Positions 43,992 through 54,011 are shown, counted from the stretch's first letter. The stretch: DNA of 64,000 nucleotides from JAOUEA01 sp963810915 (GCA_963810915.1 CAWEPH010000004.1:186001-250000); one strand, 5' to 3'. The notes: generated by a model not told the origin, from the letters alone. A program made the numbers and translations.

Positions 43992-46900
43992 CTACAGGCT
44001 CGCGATCCTCGCGCGGGCCGCCGCGGCGGCGACGACGTTCTCCTTCGCCTCGAAGAGCGCGAGCGCCTCCTCCAACGCCGCGTGTGCGCCGTCGAGGTCC
44101 GAGGCCCTGCGCAACGCGTCCGCCAGCGCCTCGCGGGCCTCGGCTCGCATGTTCAGGTCGTCGCTCTCGTCGGCGAGCCCCACGGCCTCTCGGCAGGACC
44201 GCTCACCCTCCGCCAGCTCGCCGCGCGCCGCCATCGCCCGCCCACGCACCCCGCGCAGCAACACCTGGGTGGCCAGGTCGTCCTCCGCGGCCGCCTCAGC
44301 GCTCTCCTGGATGAGCGCTTCGGCCTCTTCCGTCCGCCCCTCATCGAGCAAGCCGCGCGCGAGCAGCGCCGCGACCGTCGCGAGGAACCCCCGTTCGCCC
44401 AGCTTCTCGCTCACCTCGTAGCCCGCGCGCAGCGCGGCCTCCGCGGCGTCGGCGTCTCCCGCCAGGTCCTCGACATAGGCGACCGTCTCCGAGACGAAGG
44501 CGGCGCGCAGCCAGAGCCCGAGGTCTTCGAGGATGCCGACGGAGCGCGCCGCGAGCGAGCGCGCCTCGTCGAACCGCCCCTCCATCGCCCGCAGGGCGGC
44601 CAGGGCGCGCAGCACGAGCGCCTCCACGACGTGGTTCGTCCGCGCGGTCGCCTGCACGGCCTCGCACCGGGCCACCGCCTGCGGCACCGGCGTCGGGCCG
44701 AGCACGGCGGTGCCCATCTGGAGCCCGAGGCTCTCTCCCTCCACCCACGGCGCGCCCGCGCGTCGAGCGTGCGCGATCGCGCGTTCGAGCGCTTCGTCCA
44801 CGTCCGCGTAGCGGGCCTGCGTCCAGCGCACGTCGGCCGTGAGGCGCCACGCACGTGCGAGCCCGAGGTCGTCGCCGAGCGCCTCGAAGACGGGGATGAC
44901 CCGCTCGAGCTCGCGCAGGGCGGCCTCGGTGCGCTCCTTGGGGTCGGTGGATTCCATCAGCAGCAGGCGCACGACGGTCGCGTGGCCTGCCAACCCACGG
45001 TCGCCGATCGCGTCGGCTCCGCTCAGCGCCTCGTCGAGGATGAGGTCGGCGCGCGCGAGGTCGCCCGTGTCCGCCAGGGCCACGCCGAGATCGGGCAGCA
45101 GCGCGAGGCGCTCGGGAGTGCCGGCTCCGCGCAGCGCGGCCGCGCGTTCCAGCAGGTTCGCGGCGGCGGCCATGTCGCCTCCGGCGAGCGCGCGCCGGCC
45201 CGCGACGGTGAGGCGGTCGGAGGCGCGCGCGCCCAACACACGCACGCGCTCGTCGGGAGCGGACAGTTCCCCCCGGTACCGATACGCCTGTTCGAGGTGG
45301 TACCCGACGACCTCCTCGTACTCCACGAGGCGGTCCCCGCTGTGCCCCTCGATCCACCCCGCGAAGCGCTCGTGCAGCTCGGCGCGGCGCTCCTTGGGCA
45401 AGCCCTGGTAGGCGGCCTCCAGGATCAGGATGTGGTGGAACCGGAAGGCGTCCTCGCCCGCGAGCGTGGACCGCTCGGGGAGGATCAACCCCTTGCGCAC
45501 GAGGGTCTGCAAGTGCCCTCCGACGCGCGGTTGCACTTCCTCGGGTGCCAGCTCGGCGACCGCACCCCACCAGAACTCCTTGCCGATCACCGCCGCGGTC
45601 CCGATCACCGCCTTCTCCTCGACGCTCAAGCGATCGAGCCGCGCCGCCAGGAGGGCCTGGATCGTGGCGGGCACCGCGACCTCGGCGAGATCGCCCACGA
45701 CCCGCCAGCCGGCGTCCTCGCGTACGAGCCACCCGTCGTCCTCGAGCATCCGCAGCATCTCCTCGACGAAGAGCGGGTTGCCCTCCGCGGCCTCGACGAT
45801 CCGCGCGGAGTCCGACGCGTCGAGCGGGGAGGCACCGAGGAGGTTCGCGATCAGCTCCACGCTCTCGTCGTCGCTGAGCGGCGCGAGCTCCAACGTGCGC
45901 GCGGACGCGAGGGCGCCTGTCCAGCTCGGCCGTACGTCGAGGAGGTCGAGGCGTGCGAGGCAGAGCAGCAAGACCCGGGCGTCGCGCGTCCATCCCGCGA
46001 GGTATTCCACGAGGTCCAGGAACGTGGGCTCCGCCCACTGGATGTCGTCGAAGAGCACCACGAGGGGCCGCTCCGTCTGCAAACACTCCAGGAACCGGCG
46101 TATCGCCCAGAAGGTCTCCTGCATCCCGCCCGGTGACTCCGCGAACCCCGAGACGGCCGCCACGCGCGCGGCGATCAGCTCCGCCTGGTCCGAACCCGCC
46201 AGAGCGCGTTCGATCTTCGCGCGCGCGGCCTCACGCGAGTCCTCCGTCGTGATGCCGCACGCGTCCTTCACCAGCTCGGCGACCGGCCAGAAGGTGATGC
46301 CGTCCCCGTACGGCAGGCAGCGGCCCCGCGCGACGCGGACCTCGTCGCCCAGGCTGTCGGCGAACTCGTGAGCGAGCCGGGACTTGCCGACCCCGGCGGC
46401 GCCGAGCACCGTCATCAGCTCGCAGCGCGCGTCGTGGGCGCTCACATCGAGGGCCTCGCGCAGCGCCGCGAGCTCCCGCCCACGTCCGACGAAGGTGGGG
46501 TGCTGTCGGTGGGGTGCGTCCGAACCGGGCTCGACGTCGAGGAGCCGGTACCCCGTCACGGGATCGGCCTTCCCCTTCAGGGAGAGCGCGCTGCCCTCGT
46601 CGACCGTGACGCTCGCCCGCACGAGCGCGTAGGTCTCGGGACCCAGCAACACCTCGCCGGGCGCGGCCGTCTGTTCCAGGCGCGCGGCCACGTTCACCGC
46701 GTCGCTCACCACGAGCGCGCCTCCCTGGGTTGCGCCCCCCACGACCACCTCGCCGGTGTTGACCCCGATCCGCGTGCGCAGCGAGACCCCCCAGGCGGGC
46801 TCCAACTCCCCGTTCAGCGTCTGGAGGGCCTGGCCCATCTCCGCGGCTGCGCGGACCGCCCGCAGGGCGTCGTCCTCGTGGAGCACCGGGGTGCCGAAGA

Positions 46901-47180
46901 ACGCCACCACGGCGTCGCCGATGTACTTCTCGACCGTGCCGCCGTGTCGTTCGATCACGGCACGCATCTCTTCGAAGAAGCGGGTCATGACCCGGCGCAC
47001 CGACTCCGGCTCCAGCCGCTCGCCGAGGGGCGTCGAGCCGACCACGTCGCAGAACAGAACCGTCACGGTCTTGCGGGCGTCCCCGGCCATCGGCGCGGGG
47101 GTGGGCAAGGGCGCCGCGCAGGACATGCAGAACCGGGCGCGGGCGGGGTTCGTCTCCCCGCAGGAGGTGCAAACCGGCAT
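43992..47180 (-). CDS. Zinc-ribbon, class III cyclase and AAA-ATPase fusion regulator
   Basis: A 1062-residue multidomain protein. A double-Cys ribbon (CTSCGETNPARARFCMSC, residues 4-21) is followed by a class III cyclase domain about 33-200 (LFCDVVGST, EKYIGDAVVAFFG, VVSDAVNVAARL). An ATPase with VLGAAGVGKSRLA and the aspartate-rich VVLFDDIQWAEPT follows about 240-480, and then about 500 residues of TPR-like helical repeats. Many such proteins are known in actinobacteria and Chloroflexota as cyclase-type signal integrators; most have an untested substrate. ATG 47180 is used because the ribbon begins immediately after it; no ribosome binding site is obvious, so translation may be leaderless. 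It is divergent from the gene at 47272. Confidence 0.85.
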   Translation of the reverse strand: MPVCTSCGETNPARARFCMSCAAPLPTPAPMAGDARKTVTVLFCDVVGSTPLGERLEPESVRRVMTRFFEEMRAVIERHGGTVEKYIGDAVVAFFGTPVLHEDDALRAVRAAAEMGQALQTLNGELEPAWGVSLRTRIGVNTGEVVVGGATQGGALVVSDAVNVAARLEQTAAPGEVLLGPETYALVRASVTVDEGSALSLKGKADPVTGYRLLDVEPGSDAPHRQHPTFVGRGRELAALREALDVSAHDARCELMTVLGAAGVGKSRLAHEFADSLGDEVRVARGRCLPYGDGITFWPVAELVKDACGITTEDSREAARAKIERALAGSDQAELIAARVAAVSGFAESPGGMQETFWAIRRFLECLQTERPLVVLFDDIQWAEPTFLDLVEYLAGWTRDARVLLLCLARLDLLDVRPSWTGALASARTLELAPLSDDESVELIANLLGASPLDASDSARIVEAAEGNPLFVEEMLRMLEDDGWLVREDAGWRVVGDLAEVAVPATIQALLAARLDRLSVEEKAVIGTAAVIGKEFWWGAVAELAPEEVQPRVGGHLQTLVRKGLILPERSTLAGEDAFRFHHILILEAAYQGLPKERRAELHERFAGWIEGHSGDRLVEYEEVVGYHLEQAYRYRGELSAPDERVRVLGARASDRLTVAGRRALAGGDMAAAANLLERAAALRGAGTPERLALLPDLGVALADTGDLARADLILDEALSGADAIGDRGLAGHATVVRLLLMESTDPKERTEAALRELERVIPVFEALGDDLGLARAWRLTADVRWTQARYADVDEALERAIAHARRAGAPWVEGESLGLQMGTAVLGPTPVPQAVARCEAVQATARTNHVVEALVLRALAALRAMEGRFDEARSLAARSVGILEDLGLWLRAAFVSETVAYVEDLAGDADAAEAALRAGYEVSEKLGERGFLATVAALLARGLLDEGRTEEAEALIQESAEAAAEDDLATQVLLRGVRGRAMAARGELAEGERSCREAVGLADESDDLNMRAEAREALADALRRASDLDGAHAALEEALALFEAKENVVAAAAARARIASL

Positions 47181-47271
47181 GGGGCGAGTGTAGGCCACTC
47201 CCACCGTGACCTTGCTCGCATGCTCAACAGGCGCGTAGGCTCGGCCGCATAGGCGAGTCGAGGGGGTCACG

Positions 47272-47679
47272 ATGGCGAAAGAAGTGACGTTCAGCATGCG
47301 GAAGGGAGCCACGTTCAGTTTCGTGACGGACGACGAGGAAGGCGCGGAGGATCTGCTCGACGCCGAGCCGGGAACCATCAGGCCGATCCACCTTCCCCTG
47401 TTCGCCATCACGGATGACGAAACCTGGGCCTATGACTCCGAGCCCGTCGGAACCCTGCACGGGTTCGTGGTCGTGACCGGCGGCCGGCACGCCGTTTGCC
47501 ACCTCGTCTTCGCGATGGGGGAAGACACCGTGGTGGCGACCGGCGTGCTGCCCACGGGATCCTCGACCGTGAGCGATGGATGGATCGCCGTGACGGGTGG
47601 TACCGGCAGCCTCTTCCGTGCGTCGGGCGCCTGCCAGGTCACGACGAGGAATCCGAAGCGCTGGGACATCTTCATCTAG
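47272..47679 (+). CDS. Allene-oxide-cyclase-barrel-like small protein
   Basis: A 135-residue, beta-rich acidic protein. The middle and end show ATGVLPTGSS and VTGGTGSLFRASGACQV, reminiscent of the allene-oxide-cyclase/dirigent beta-barrel found in many small bacterial proteins, but no catalytic residue is clear. There is no signal peptide. ATG 47272 is preceded by GAGGGGG. It is transcribed away from the big cyclase-ATPase gene, with about 90 bases between. Function unknown. Confidence 0.55.
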   Translation: MAKEVTFSMRKGATFSFVTDDEEGAEDLLDAEPGTIRPIHLPLFAITDDETWAYDSEPVGTLHGFVVVTGGRHAVCHLVFAMGEDTVVATGVLPTGSSTVSDGWIAVTGGTGSLFRASGACQVTTRNPKRWDIFI

Positions 47680-47785
47680 CTCGCAGGAGCGCCCAGACGC
47701 ATCGGCGACGTCGGGTCGGCATCGCTGAGCGTTCCGTCCATTCGTCCCGCGCATCGCGGTGAGCTGGGACGATGGAAGCAGACCC

Positions 47786-48616
47786 ATGACGGCAGAGACG
47801 AAGATCGAAGACGCCACGCCGCGCGCCTGGACCGAAGGCGACGCGCCGATGCCCGCCCTGTACCTCGGCCACGGCGCGCCGCCCCTCCTCGACGATCGGT
47901 TGTGGACGTCGCAGCTCGCGGCCTGGGCGAGAGATCTCCCGAAGCCTCGCAGTGTGCTCATCGTCTCCGCGCACTGGGAGTCGGCGCCCCTGACGGTGGG
48001 GGCGACGCGCGACGCGGCGCCGCTCACCTACGACTTCTACGGCTTCCCCGATCGGTTCTACCGCATGACGTATCCGTCGCCGGGCGCGCCCGACCTCGCG
48101 GCGCGCGTCGCGGCGTTGATGCCCGACACCGAACGGGTCACCGAGCAGCCCGATCGAGGCCTCGATCACGGCGCGTACGTCCCGCTGATGGTGATGTACC
48201 CCAAGGCCGACGTCCCGGTCCTCCAGATGTCGATGCCGACGCTCGATCCGGCGCGCCTCTTCGACCTCGGGAGGCGATTGCGTCCCTTGCGCGAGGAGGG
48301 CGTGCTCGTGGTCGGATCCGGGTTCCTCACGCACGGCCTGCCGTTCCTGACGGACTTCCGGCCCGACGCGACGCCGCCCGGGTGGTCGCGGGACTTCGAC
48401 GACTGGGCTGCCGAGGCACTGGCTCGCGGCGACGTCGACCAGCTGATGGATTTCCGTCGCGCGGCGCCGGGCATGCCGTACGCACATCCGACGGTCGAGC
48501 ACTTCGCGCCGCTGTTCGTGACGCTGGGCGCCGCCGACGATCCGGAGCGCGCGCCCGAGACCGAGATCGCGGGATTCTTCCTGGGTCTCGCGAAGCGATC
48601 GTTCCAGGTCGCCTGA
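47786..48616 (+). CDS. DODA-type extradiol ring-opening dioxygenase (LigB family)
   Basis: A 276-residue member of the 4,5-DOPA-dioxygenase/LigB family of non-heme metal extradiol enzymes. Metal ligands are kept: YLGHGAPPLLDD, VSAHWES and GLDHGAYVPL, with VVGSGFLTHGL near the active site. It may open a catechol-like ring. ATG 47786 is preferred, with GGAAG upstream; a GTG at 47759 adds nine residues. The gene stands alone, with no aromatic pathway genes beside it, so its substrate is open. Confidence 0.85.
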   Translation: MTAETKIEDATPRAWTEGDAPMPALYLGHGAPPLLDDRLWTSQLAAWARDLPKPRSVLIVSAHWESAPLTVGATRDAAPLTYDFYGFPDRFYRMTYPSPGAPDLAARVAALMPDTERVTEQPDRGLDHGAYVPLMVMYPKADVPVLQMSMPTLDPARLFDLGRRLRPLREEGVLVVGSGFLTHGLPFLTDFRPDATPPGWSRDFDDWAAEALARGDVDQLMDFRRAAPGMPYAHPTVEHFAPLFVTLGAADDPERAPETEIAGFFLGLAKRSFQVA

Positions 48617-48665
48617 GATCCGCCCGCTTGGCCGATCGCGGGACGCGCTCCGGTATCGTAGGCGG

Positions 48666-50576
48666 GTGACCTTCCCCCGTCCCATCCTCCCCTTGGTGCT
48701 GGGCGCCCTCCTCACGGTGGCGCCTCTGCCCGCTCGCGCCGCGACCAAGACGACCCCGGGGATCGACGTGTCCCGGTGGCAGAGCACGATCGATTGGCCC
48801 CGCGTTGCCTCGACCGACGTGCGGTACGTGATCATGAAGGCCACCCAGGGCATCCACGAGGTGGATCCCTTCTACGCCACGAACCTCGCCGGGGCGAGCG
48901 CGAACCACCTCGCGGTGGGCTCGTACCACGTCGCCGAGCCGGGGACCGCGAAGGACGACGCGGTGAACGAGGCCGATCATTTCCTGGCGATCGCGCGCAA
49001 CGCCCCCGGCGACATCCTGCCCGTGCTCGACATCGAACATCCCACGCTGCCGGTGGCCCGCCTTCAGGCGTGGGTGCAGGACTGGGTCACGCGGGTCAAT
49101 GCGCGGCTCGGCGTGCGTCCCCTGATCTACGCGAGCCCGTATTTCTGGCGCACGTACATGGGCGACTCCCACTGGTTCGCGGATCACGGCTATCCGCTCT
49201 GGATCGCGCACTGGCACGTGAGGTCACCGGATGTGCCCGCGGCCGACTGGGGCGGCCGGAGCTGGTCGCATTGGCAGTACTCGAACACCGGGCACGTCCG
49301 GGGCATCACGACGGCCGTCGACCGCGATCACTTCGCCGGCTCCAACCTCGGGGCCACGAAGATCGCGCGGCTCAGCATCAAGAACGATGGCGGGGGCACG
49401 GTGACGGGGCCGCGGATCGCCTGCGGCGGCGGCTCGGCCGATTGCTCGCGGCTCGCCAGCCCCGGTGATGCCCTCACCCTCACCGCGGACCCGGCGTCCG
49501 GCGCCACGTTCGTGCGTTGGTCGGGTGCGTGCACCTCGGCCGGCGCGTCCCCTACCTGCACCGTGACGACGCGCGGGAACAAGACGGCCACCGCCGTCTT
49601 CGGCTACCCGCTCGACGTGGCCGTGCAGGGGACCGGCGGCGGGCAGGTGACGTCGGCACCGAGCGGGATCGCGTGCGGCGGCGCCTGCGCCAAGGTCTTC
49701 GCGTACGGGCGGCAGGTCACCCTCACCGAGGAGCCCGACTCCGCGTCGGGCTTCGGAGCATGGGGCGGGGCGTGCGGCGGGTCGGGGCCTACCTGCACGG
49801 TGAGCCTCACCGCACCGGTCCACGTCAGTGCGCGGTTCGACGCGGCCGTCGCGCTGCAGGAGGACGGCGCGGGGACGCGGTTCGCATGGGCGCGTCGGGG
49901 CGAACCCGAGGCCGCGGGCGGAGCCTTCCTGTACGACAGACGCGGGGGTGCCTCGGTGACGTTCGGATTCACGGGGCCGAAGGTGACCCTTTCCACGATG
50001 GCCGGGCCCGGGTACGGCAGAGCGACGATCGCGATAGACGGCGCGCAGGTGGCCACCTTCGACGGCTACGCTCGCTCGCTCCGAGCCGGCGTCGCCCACC
50101 GCTTCAGCGCGCTCGGCGGCGGCGCACACACGATCACGATCGCGGCCCTCGGCACCCACAGCACGCGCGCGAACGGGACGGGGGTCGGGGTGGATGCCGT
50201 GCGCGCCGGCGGCACGCTCCATGCCAACCCCAAGCCGCGAGACACCACGTGGGGTCGGGCCACCTCACCCGACGCGGCCGACGGCGTGTACGTCTTCGAC
50301 GACGTGGCGGGGGCGAGCGCGTCGCTGCGGTTCACGGGAACCGGCGCTACGTGGGTCACCGCCCGCGGCCCATCGATGGGCATCGCGCAGATCTGGGTCG
50401 ACGGGAAGCGGCTGAAGACCGTCGACCTCTACGCGGGGACCCGCACCTTCGGCGTCCAGCGCACCGTCTCCGGTCTGGCCGACCGTGCACACGTCATGAA
50501 GATCGTGGTGCTCGGGACCCACGCGCGCGCGAGCGCGGGTACGACGGTCGTGACCGACGGTTGGATCGTGCGGTAG
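48666..50576 (+). CDS. Secreted GH25 muramidase with InlB-type and C-terminal beta repeats
   Basis: A 636-residue exported cell-wall hydrolase. After the signal (ILPLVLGALLTVAPLPARA) a GH25 lysozyme domain spans about 32-225, with GIDVSRWQSTIDW, the acid pair in VLDIEHP, and WSHWQYSN. Two InlB-B/divergent repeat modules follow (each with W-x-G-A-C and PTCTV). Two C-terminal beta-sandwich modules resemble each other (GRATIAIDG and AQIWVDGKRL, then HTITIAALGTH and MKIVVLGTH). A related module ends the metalloprotease at 60.4 kb. GTG 48666 is the start. It should cut the glycan strands of peptidoglycan. Confidence 0.85.
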   Translation: MTFPRPILPLVLGALLTVAPLPARAATKTTPGIDVSRWQSTIDWPRVASTDVRYVIMKATQGIHEVDPFYATNLAGASANHLAVGSYHVAEPGTAKDDAVNEADHFLAIARNAPGDILPVLDIEHPTLPVARLQAWVQDWVTRVNARLGVRPLIYASPYFWRTYMGDSHWFADHGYPLWIAHWHVRSPDVPAADWGGRSWSHWQYSNTGHVRGITTAVDRDHFAGSNLGATKIARLSIKNDGGGTVTGPRIACGGGSADCSRLASPGDALTLTADPASGATFVRWSGACTSAGASPTCTVTTRGNKTATAVFGYPLDVAVQGTGGGQVTSAPSGIACGGACAKVFAYGRQVTLTEEPDSASGFGAWGGACGGSGPTCTVSLTAPVHVSARFDAAVALQEDGAGTRFAWARRGEPEAAGGAFLYDRRGGASVTFGFTGPKVTLSTMAGPGYGRATIAIDGAQVATFDGYARSLRAGVAHRFSALGGGAHTITIAALGTHSTRANGTGVGVDAVRAGGTLHANPKPRDTTWGRATSPDAADGVYVFDDVAGASASLRFTGTGATWVTARGPSMGIAQIWVDGKRLKTVDLYAGTRTFGVQRTVSGLADRAHVMKIVVLGTHARASAGTTVVTDGWIVR

Positions 50577-50584
50577 CGCTCGCG

Positions 50585-51250
50585 CTAGCTCGCTACGGGG
50601 TGGATCGAGGGGAAGTAGGCGGGGGGATCCGGCGTGCGAGGCTGCCTGAACAGCCACGTCACGGCCTCGAAGGGGATCGGGTCGACCGCGTACTGGTCCA
50701 GCAACCTCGACCGCAGGGCGTCGGGGCTCAGGTTCGTGATCTTGGTGCGGCGGCCGTCGGGAACCTCGATGCCCCCGCGGTGGAGCGCGCAGAGGGGGTA
50801 GAGGAGTCCCACGAACCCGTGCACGACCTCGGGGATGCCGGGCCCCGGCTCGAACCAGGCGCACATCGCGCAGACGAGGCCGAGGCGCGAGGGGTACGCG
50901 AAGCGGCCGCGCCAGCCCCGCTCGTGCTCGATGACCGTTCCCCACAGCGCGACGGTCCCCACCACGGGTGGCGGCGGCCATGCCGGCCGTGGCCTATCGA
51001 AGACCTCGAGCGAACGGCTCGCGTAGATGCCGCAACGGCAGGAGGGCTCGGGTGCGGCATGCGGACCCCGACCCAAGGAGAGCAGCGACGGGGCGCCGCA
51101 GCGAGCCTCCACCGGCCGTCGCGGCGGCCACGAGTCGACGCCCGACCCGGCGGGGCGCAGCAGGGGTCCCCGTGCGTCCTCGGAGAGGTTCCAGATGCGC
51201 CAGCCTTCGATCGGCTCGTTCGCTTCGTCGATGGGAAGGCCCATCACCAT
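50585..51250 (-). CDS. Conserved Cys-containing protein of unknown function
   Basis: A 221-residue soluble protein with GWRIWNLSED at the start, an SGVDSWPPRRPVEARC segment and two Cys pairs (PSCRCGIY and VCAMCAW) that may bind zinc, plus a further Cys in LCALH. It resembles unnamed actinobacterial proteins of similar length with the same GWR-type opening, but the function is unknown. ATG 51250 or ATG 51244 is the start. It is transcribed away from the TMEM175 gene, with about 90 bases between. Confidence 0.5.
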   Translation of the reverse strand: MVMGLPIDEANEPIEGWRIWNLSEDARGPLLRPAGSGVDSWPPRRPVEARCGAPSLLSLGRGPHAAPEPSCRCGIYASRSLEVFDRPRPAWPPPPVVGTVALWGTVIEHERGWRGRFAYPSRLGLVCAMCAWFEPGPGIPEVVHGFVGLLYPLCALHRGGIEVPDGRRTKITNLSPDALRSRLLDQYAVDPIPFEAVTWLFRQPRTPDPPAYFPSIHPVAS

Positions 51251-51339
51251 ATGGTCCGACCGGTCGCGGGTTCGCGCAACCGAAGGACCGGCTCGGAGGA
51301 CCCCCTTCCGGCCCCGCCGAGCGGCTAGGCTTATGCGTC

Positions 51340-52899
51340 GTGAGTGGGAACCTCGTCGACGACGACGTCGAGCGCGGTGAGAGCGCGCTCGCGCGCCTCA
51401 GTACCTTCTCGGACGCGGTGTTCGCGATCGCGATGACGTTGCTGGTGCTGGACATCCCGCGTCCCCCGGAGGCCTCCTCCGGGAGCGCGGTGCCCTTCGA
51501 CCTGACGGCATTCCTCTCGCCGCACCAGGGCAAGTTCATCGCCTACCTGATCAGCTTCTGGGTGATCGCGCTGTTCTGGATGGGACATCATCGGCTCTTC
51601 CGCTACCTCCGCGCCTACGACCTCGGTGTGGTGCTGCTCAACCTCGCGCTCCTGTTCTGCATCGCGTTCCTGCCGTATCCGAGCGCGATCCTCGGCGACC
51701 ACGGAGACGACGTCGGCTCCGTGGTCTTCTATGCGCTCTGCATCTCCGTGACCGGGATCGCCTCCGCCACCCTCACGTGGTACGCGGTGATCCACCGGCG
51801 ATTCACGGCGCCCCTGCCCACGGCCATGGCCTGGTACCACGTGTCCCGCGGTCTGGTGGCGCCGGCGGTCTTCCTCATCAGCATCCCGGTGGCCTTCGTG
51901 AACACCTACGCGGCCATGGCCCTGTGGCTGCTCTCGTTCGTGCTCCAGCCCGTCGCACGCAGGATCGCCGAGAACCGTTCGGCGCCGATCCCTGCGGAAG
52001 GACGGCTGATCGTGGTGGACGCGACGCGCTTCGTCGTCCGGACCTCCGACGGCCGTTCGCTCGACGTCGACGTGTCCGGGCCGGGCGACGGGCTGCCGCT
52101 CGTCTTCCATCACGGCACACCCAGCTCGGGGGTGCAGTTCCCGCCGATGGCGCGGCAGCTCCACGAGCGCGGCCTCCGGCTCGTTACCTACTCACGTCCC
52201 GGGTACGGGTGCTCCACGCGACAGCCGGACAGAGCGGTGGTGGACTGCGCCGCCGACGTCGCGGCGATCCTCGATGCGCTCGGCGCCGAGACCTGCCTCA
52301 CGGCCGGCGCGTCGGGTGGCGGCCCGCACGCGCTCGCCTGTGCGGCCCGCCTTCCCGATCGCGTGCGCGCATGCGCCTCGGTCGCCGGGGTGGCGCCCTT
52401 CGCAGCCGCGGGTCTCGACTTCCTCGCGGGCATGGGCGAGGACAACGTCCGGGAGTTCTCCATGGCGCTCGACGACCACGACGGCCTCGTGGCCTACATG
52501 CACACGTACGAGGAGGCGGTCGCGGTGGCCACGCCGGAGGCCGTCATCGAGGCGCTGCACACGCTGCTGTCTCCGGTCGACGTCGCAGCGCTCTCGGGAG
52601 AGCTCGGCGCGTTCTTCGTAGCCAACGGGCAGGAGGCCTTCGTGGAGGGGATCGACGGTTGGTTCGACGACGACCTCGCCTTCGTGCGTCCCTGGGGCTT
52701 CGACCTCGACTCCCTCTCGGTCCCCGTCACGATCTGGCAGGGGGCGCAGGATCTCATGGTCCCGTTCGCCCACGGGGAGTGGCTCGCGGCCCACGTTGCG
52801 GGCGCACGCGCCCAGCTTCATCCCGACGAGGGCCACATCACGATCGGGTTCGCGCGGCTCGGCGACATCGTCGACGACCTGCTCGCTAACGCGCTCTGA
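51340..52899 (+). CDS. TMEM175-type (DUF1211) channel domain joined to an alpha/beta hydrolase
   Basis: One 519-residue frame encodes two domains. Residues 1-215 are a TMEM175/DUF1211 membrane protein (RLSTFSDAVFAIAMTLLVLDI, then five further helices), a family of K+-permeable channels. From about residue 225, an alpha/beta hydrolase follows (VFHHGTPSSG oxyanion region, nucleophile in TAGASGGGPHA, final DEGHITIG His). In the +1 frame a stop (GGC TGA at about 52003-52008) lies just before a GTG pair at 52012-52015 with GGAAGG upstream, so an unseen indel near 51990 could have joined two neighbouring genes. Fusion is therefore uncertain. GTG 51340 is the start. Confidence 0.6.
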   Translation: MSGNLVDDDVERGESALARLSTFSDAVFAIAMTLLVLDIPRPPEASSGSAVPFDLTAFLSPHQGKFIAYLISFWVIALFWMGHHRLFRYLRAYDLGVVLLNLALLFCIAFLPYPSAILGDHGDDVGSVVFYALCISVTGIASATLTWYAVIHRRFTAPLPTAMAWYHVSRGLVAPAVFLISIPVAFVNTYAAMALWLLSFVLQPVARRIAENRSAPIPAEGRLIVVDATRFVVRTSDGRSLDVDVSGPGDGLPLVFHHGTPSSGVQFPPMARQLHERGLRLVTYSRPGYGCSTRQPDRAVVDCAADVAAILDALGAETCLTAGASGGGPHALACAARLPDRVRACASVAGVAPFAAAGLDFLAGMGEDNVREFSMALDDHDGLVAYMHTYEEAVAVATPEAVIEALHTLLSPVDVAALSGELGAFFVANGQEAFVEGIDGWFDDDLAFVRPWGFDLDSLSVPVTIWQGAQDLMVPFAHGEWLAAHVAGARAQLHPDEGHITIGFARLGDIVDDLLANAL

Positions 52900-53875
52900 G
52901 GTCCTCGAGGAGGGCGTCGCGGATCGAGCTGCGGGAGCCGAACACCAGCAGGAAGAGGGCCTCGCGGGCGAGCCGCTGTGCGTCGTGGTCCGCGAGGATC
53001 GCGCGGCCCCCGTCGTGGACGATGAGCGCCGTCGCGGCGCGCACGGCGAACTCGGACGCGTGTGCGCGCGCGGCGGGAAGGGTCGCAGGCGTTCCCTGGT
53101 CGAGAGCACGGCGGACCTCGGCCAGCTCGGCGTCGAGCGCCCCGGCGCCCATCAGCGCGCAGCATCGCGACGCGACCCCGAGGGCGAGGGAGCCGTTCGT
53201 GCGCAGGGTCATCGGATCGCGCGCCGTCACGTCCGCCAGCGACTCCTCTTCGACGATCCGCTCTGCCGGGATGGGGTGGTCGCGGAAGCGCAGCGTGTAG
53301 GTCCCGCTCGCGTCGGCGCCCACCAGGCGGAGGCGCTCGACCTCGAGCGTCCGGGCCTCGTGAGCGTCGATGAGCGCTCGCACCACCATCTCGCCCTCGC
53401 GCGCCGCCACCAGGAGGACGTCGATCCGACCCCAGCCCGTCACCCACGGCGCCTCGCCGTTCACGATCAAGCCCCCGTCGCTCCGGCGCTCGGCTCGGAG
53501 GCGTGGCGGCCCGGGGATCTCGCCTGCCCGCGCGATGCCTCCGCGGACCTCGCCTCGGCACATCGGGGCGAGCCAGGTCTCACGCAGGCCAGGGGTCTGC
53601 GAGCCGGCCACAGCGCGTACGCCGCTGTGGTGCTGGATCCAGACGAACGTCGTGGTCAGGCACCCGGAGGCGACCGTCTCGATGACCGTCTGCCGTGTGG
53701 CCTCGTCGAGATCGAGCCCTCCTGCCTCCACCGGACCGTCCATCCCGTAGAACCCTTCGCGTGCGAGGAGGTCCAGCGAGGGGACTGGCACGAGATCCGA
53801 CGCATCCGTAGCGAGGGCGGCGGGGAACAGAACGTCGTCGGCGATCGCGCGTGCACGCTGCAGGATGGGATCCAT
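52886..53875 (-). CDS. Acyl-CoA dehydrogenase-family protein
   Basis: A 329-residue protein with acyl-CoA dehydrogenase-type features. A helical N-terminal domain is followed by SGCLTTTFVWIQHHSG, then a beta domain with APWVTGWGRIDVLLVAA, and a helical end (SLALGVASRCCALMG). It is shorter than the usual 380 residues and the catalytic Glu position cannot be assigned, so it may be a diverged member with lost catalysis or a different flavoprotein. ATG 53875 is the start, though 50 further codons are open upstream. Its 3' end overlaps the TMEM175-hydrolase end by 14 bases. Confidence 0.7.
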   Translation of the reverse strand: MDPILQRARAIADDVLFPAALATDASDLVPVPSLDLLAREGFYGMDGPVEAGGLDLDEATRQTVIETVASGCLTTTFVWIQHHSGVRAVAGSQTPGLRETWLAPMCRGEVRGGIARAGEIPGPPRLRAERRSDGGLIVNGEAPWVTGWGRIDVLLVAAREGEMVVRALIDAHEARTLEVERLRLVGADASGTYTLRFRDHPIPAERIVEEESLADVTARDPMTLRTNGSLALGVASRCCALMGAGALDAELAEVRRALDQGTPATLPAARAHASEFAVRAATALIVHDGGRAILADHDAQRLAREALFLLVFGSRSSIRDALLEDLRAR

Positions 53876-54011
53876 CGGTGGACGGTAGCCGTGCCTCCTC
53901 CACGACGGCAACGGCCGGGTCATCGGTCGGCGGTGCGCTCCGCCACGCCGGAGTAGGGTGAGGTCGGCGGGGTCGTGCGAAGGCCGGACCGAGCTAGGAG
54001 GAGGATCGACG

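Noticed and set aside
42978..46136. A 1052-residue plus-strand frame
   Set aside because: It runs antisense to the KdpD-like and cyclase-ATPase genes and shows no domain; the minus-strand proteins are well supported.
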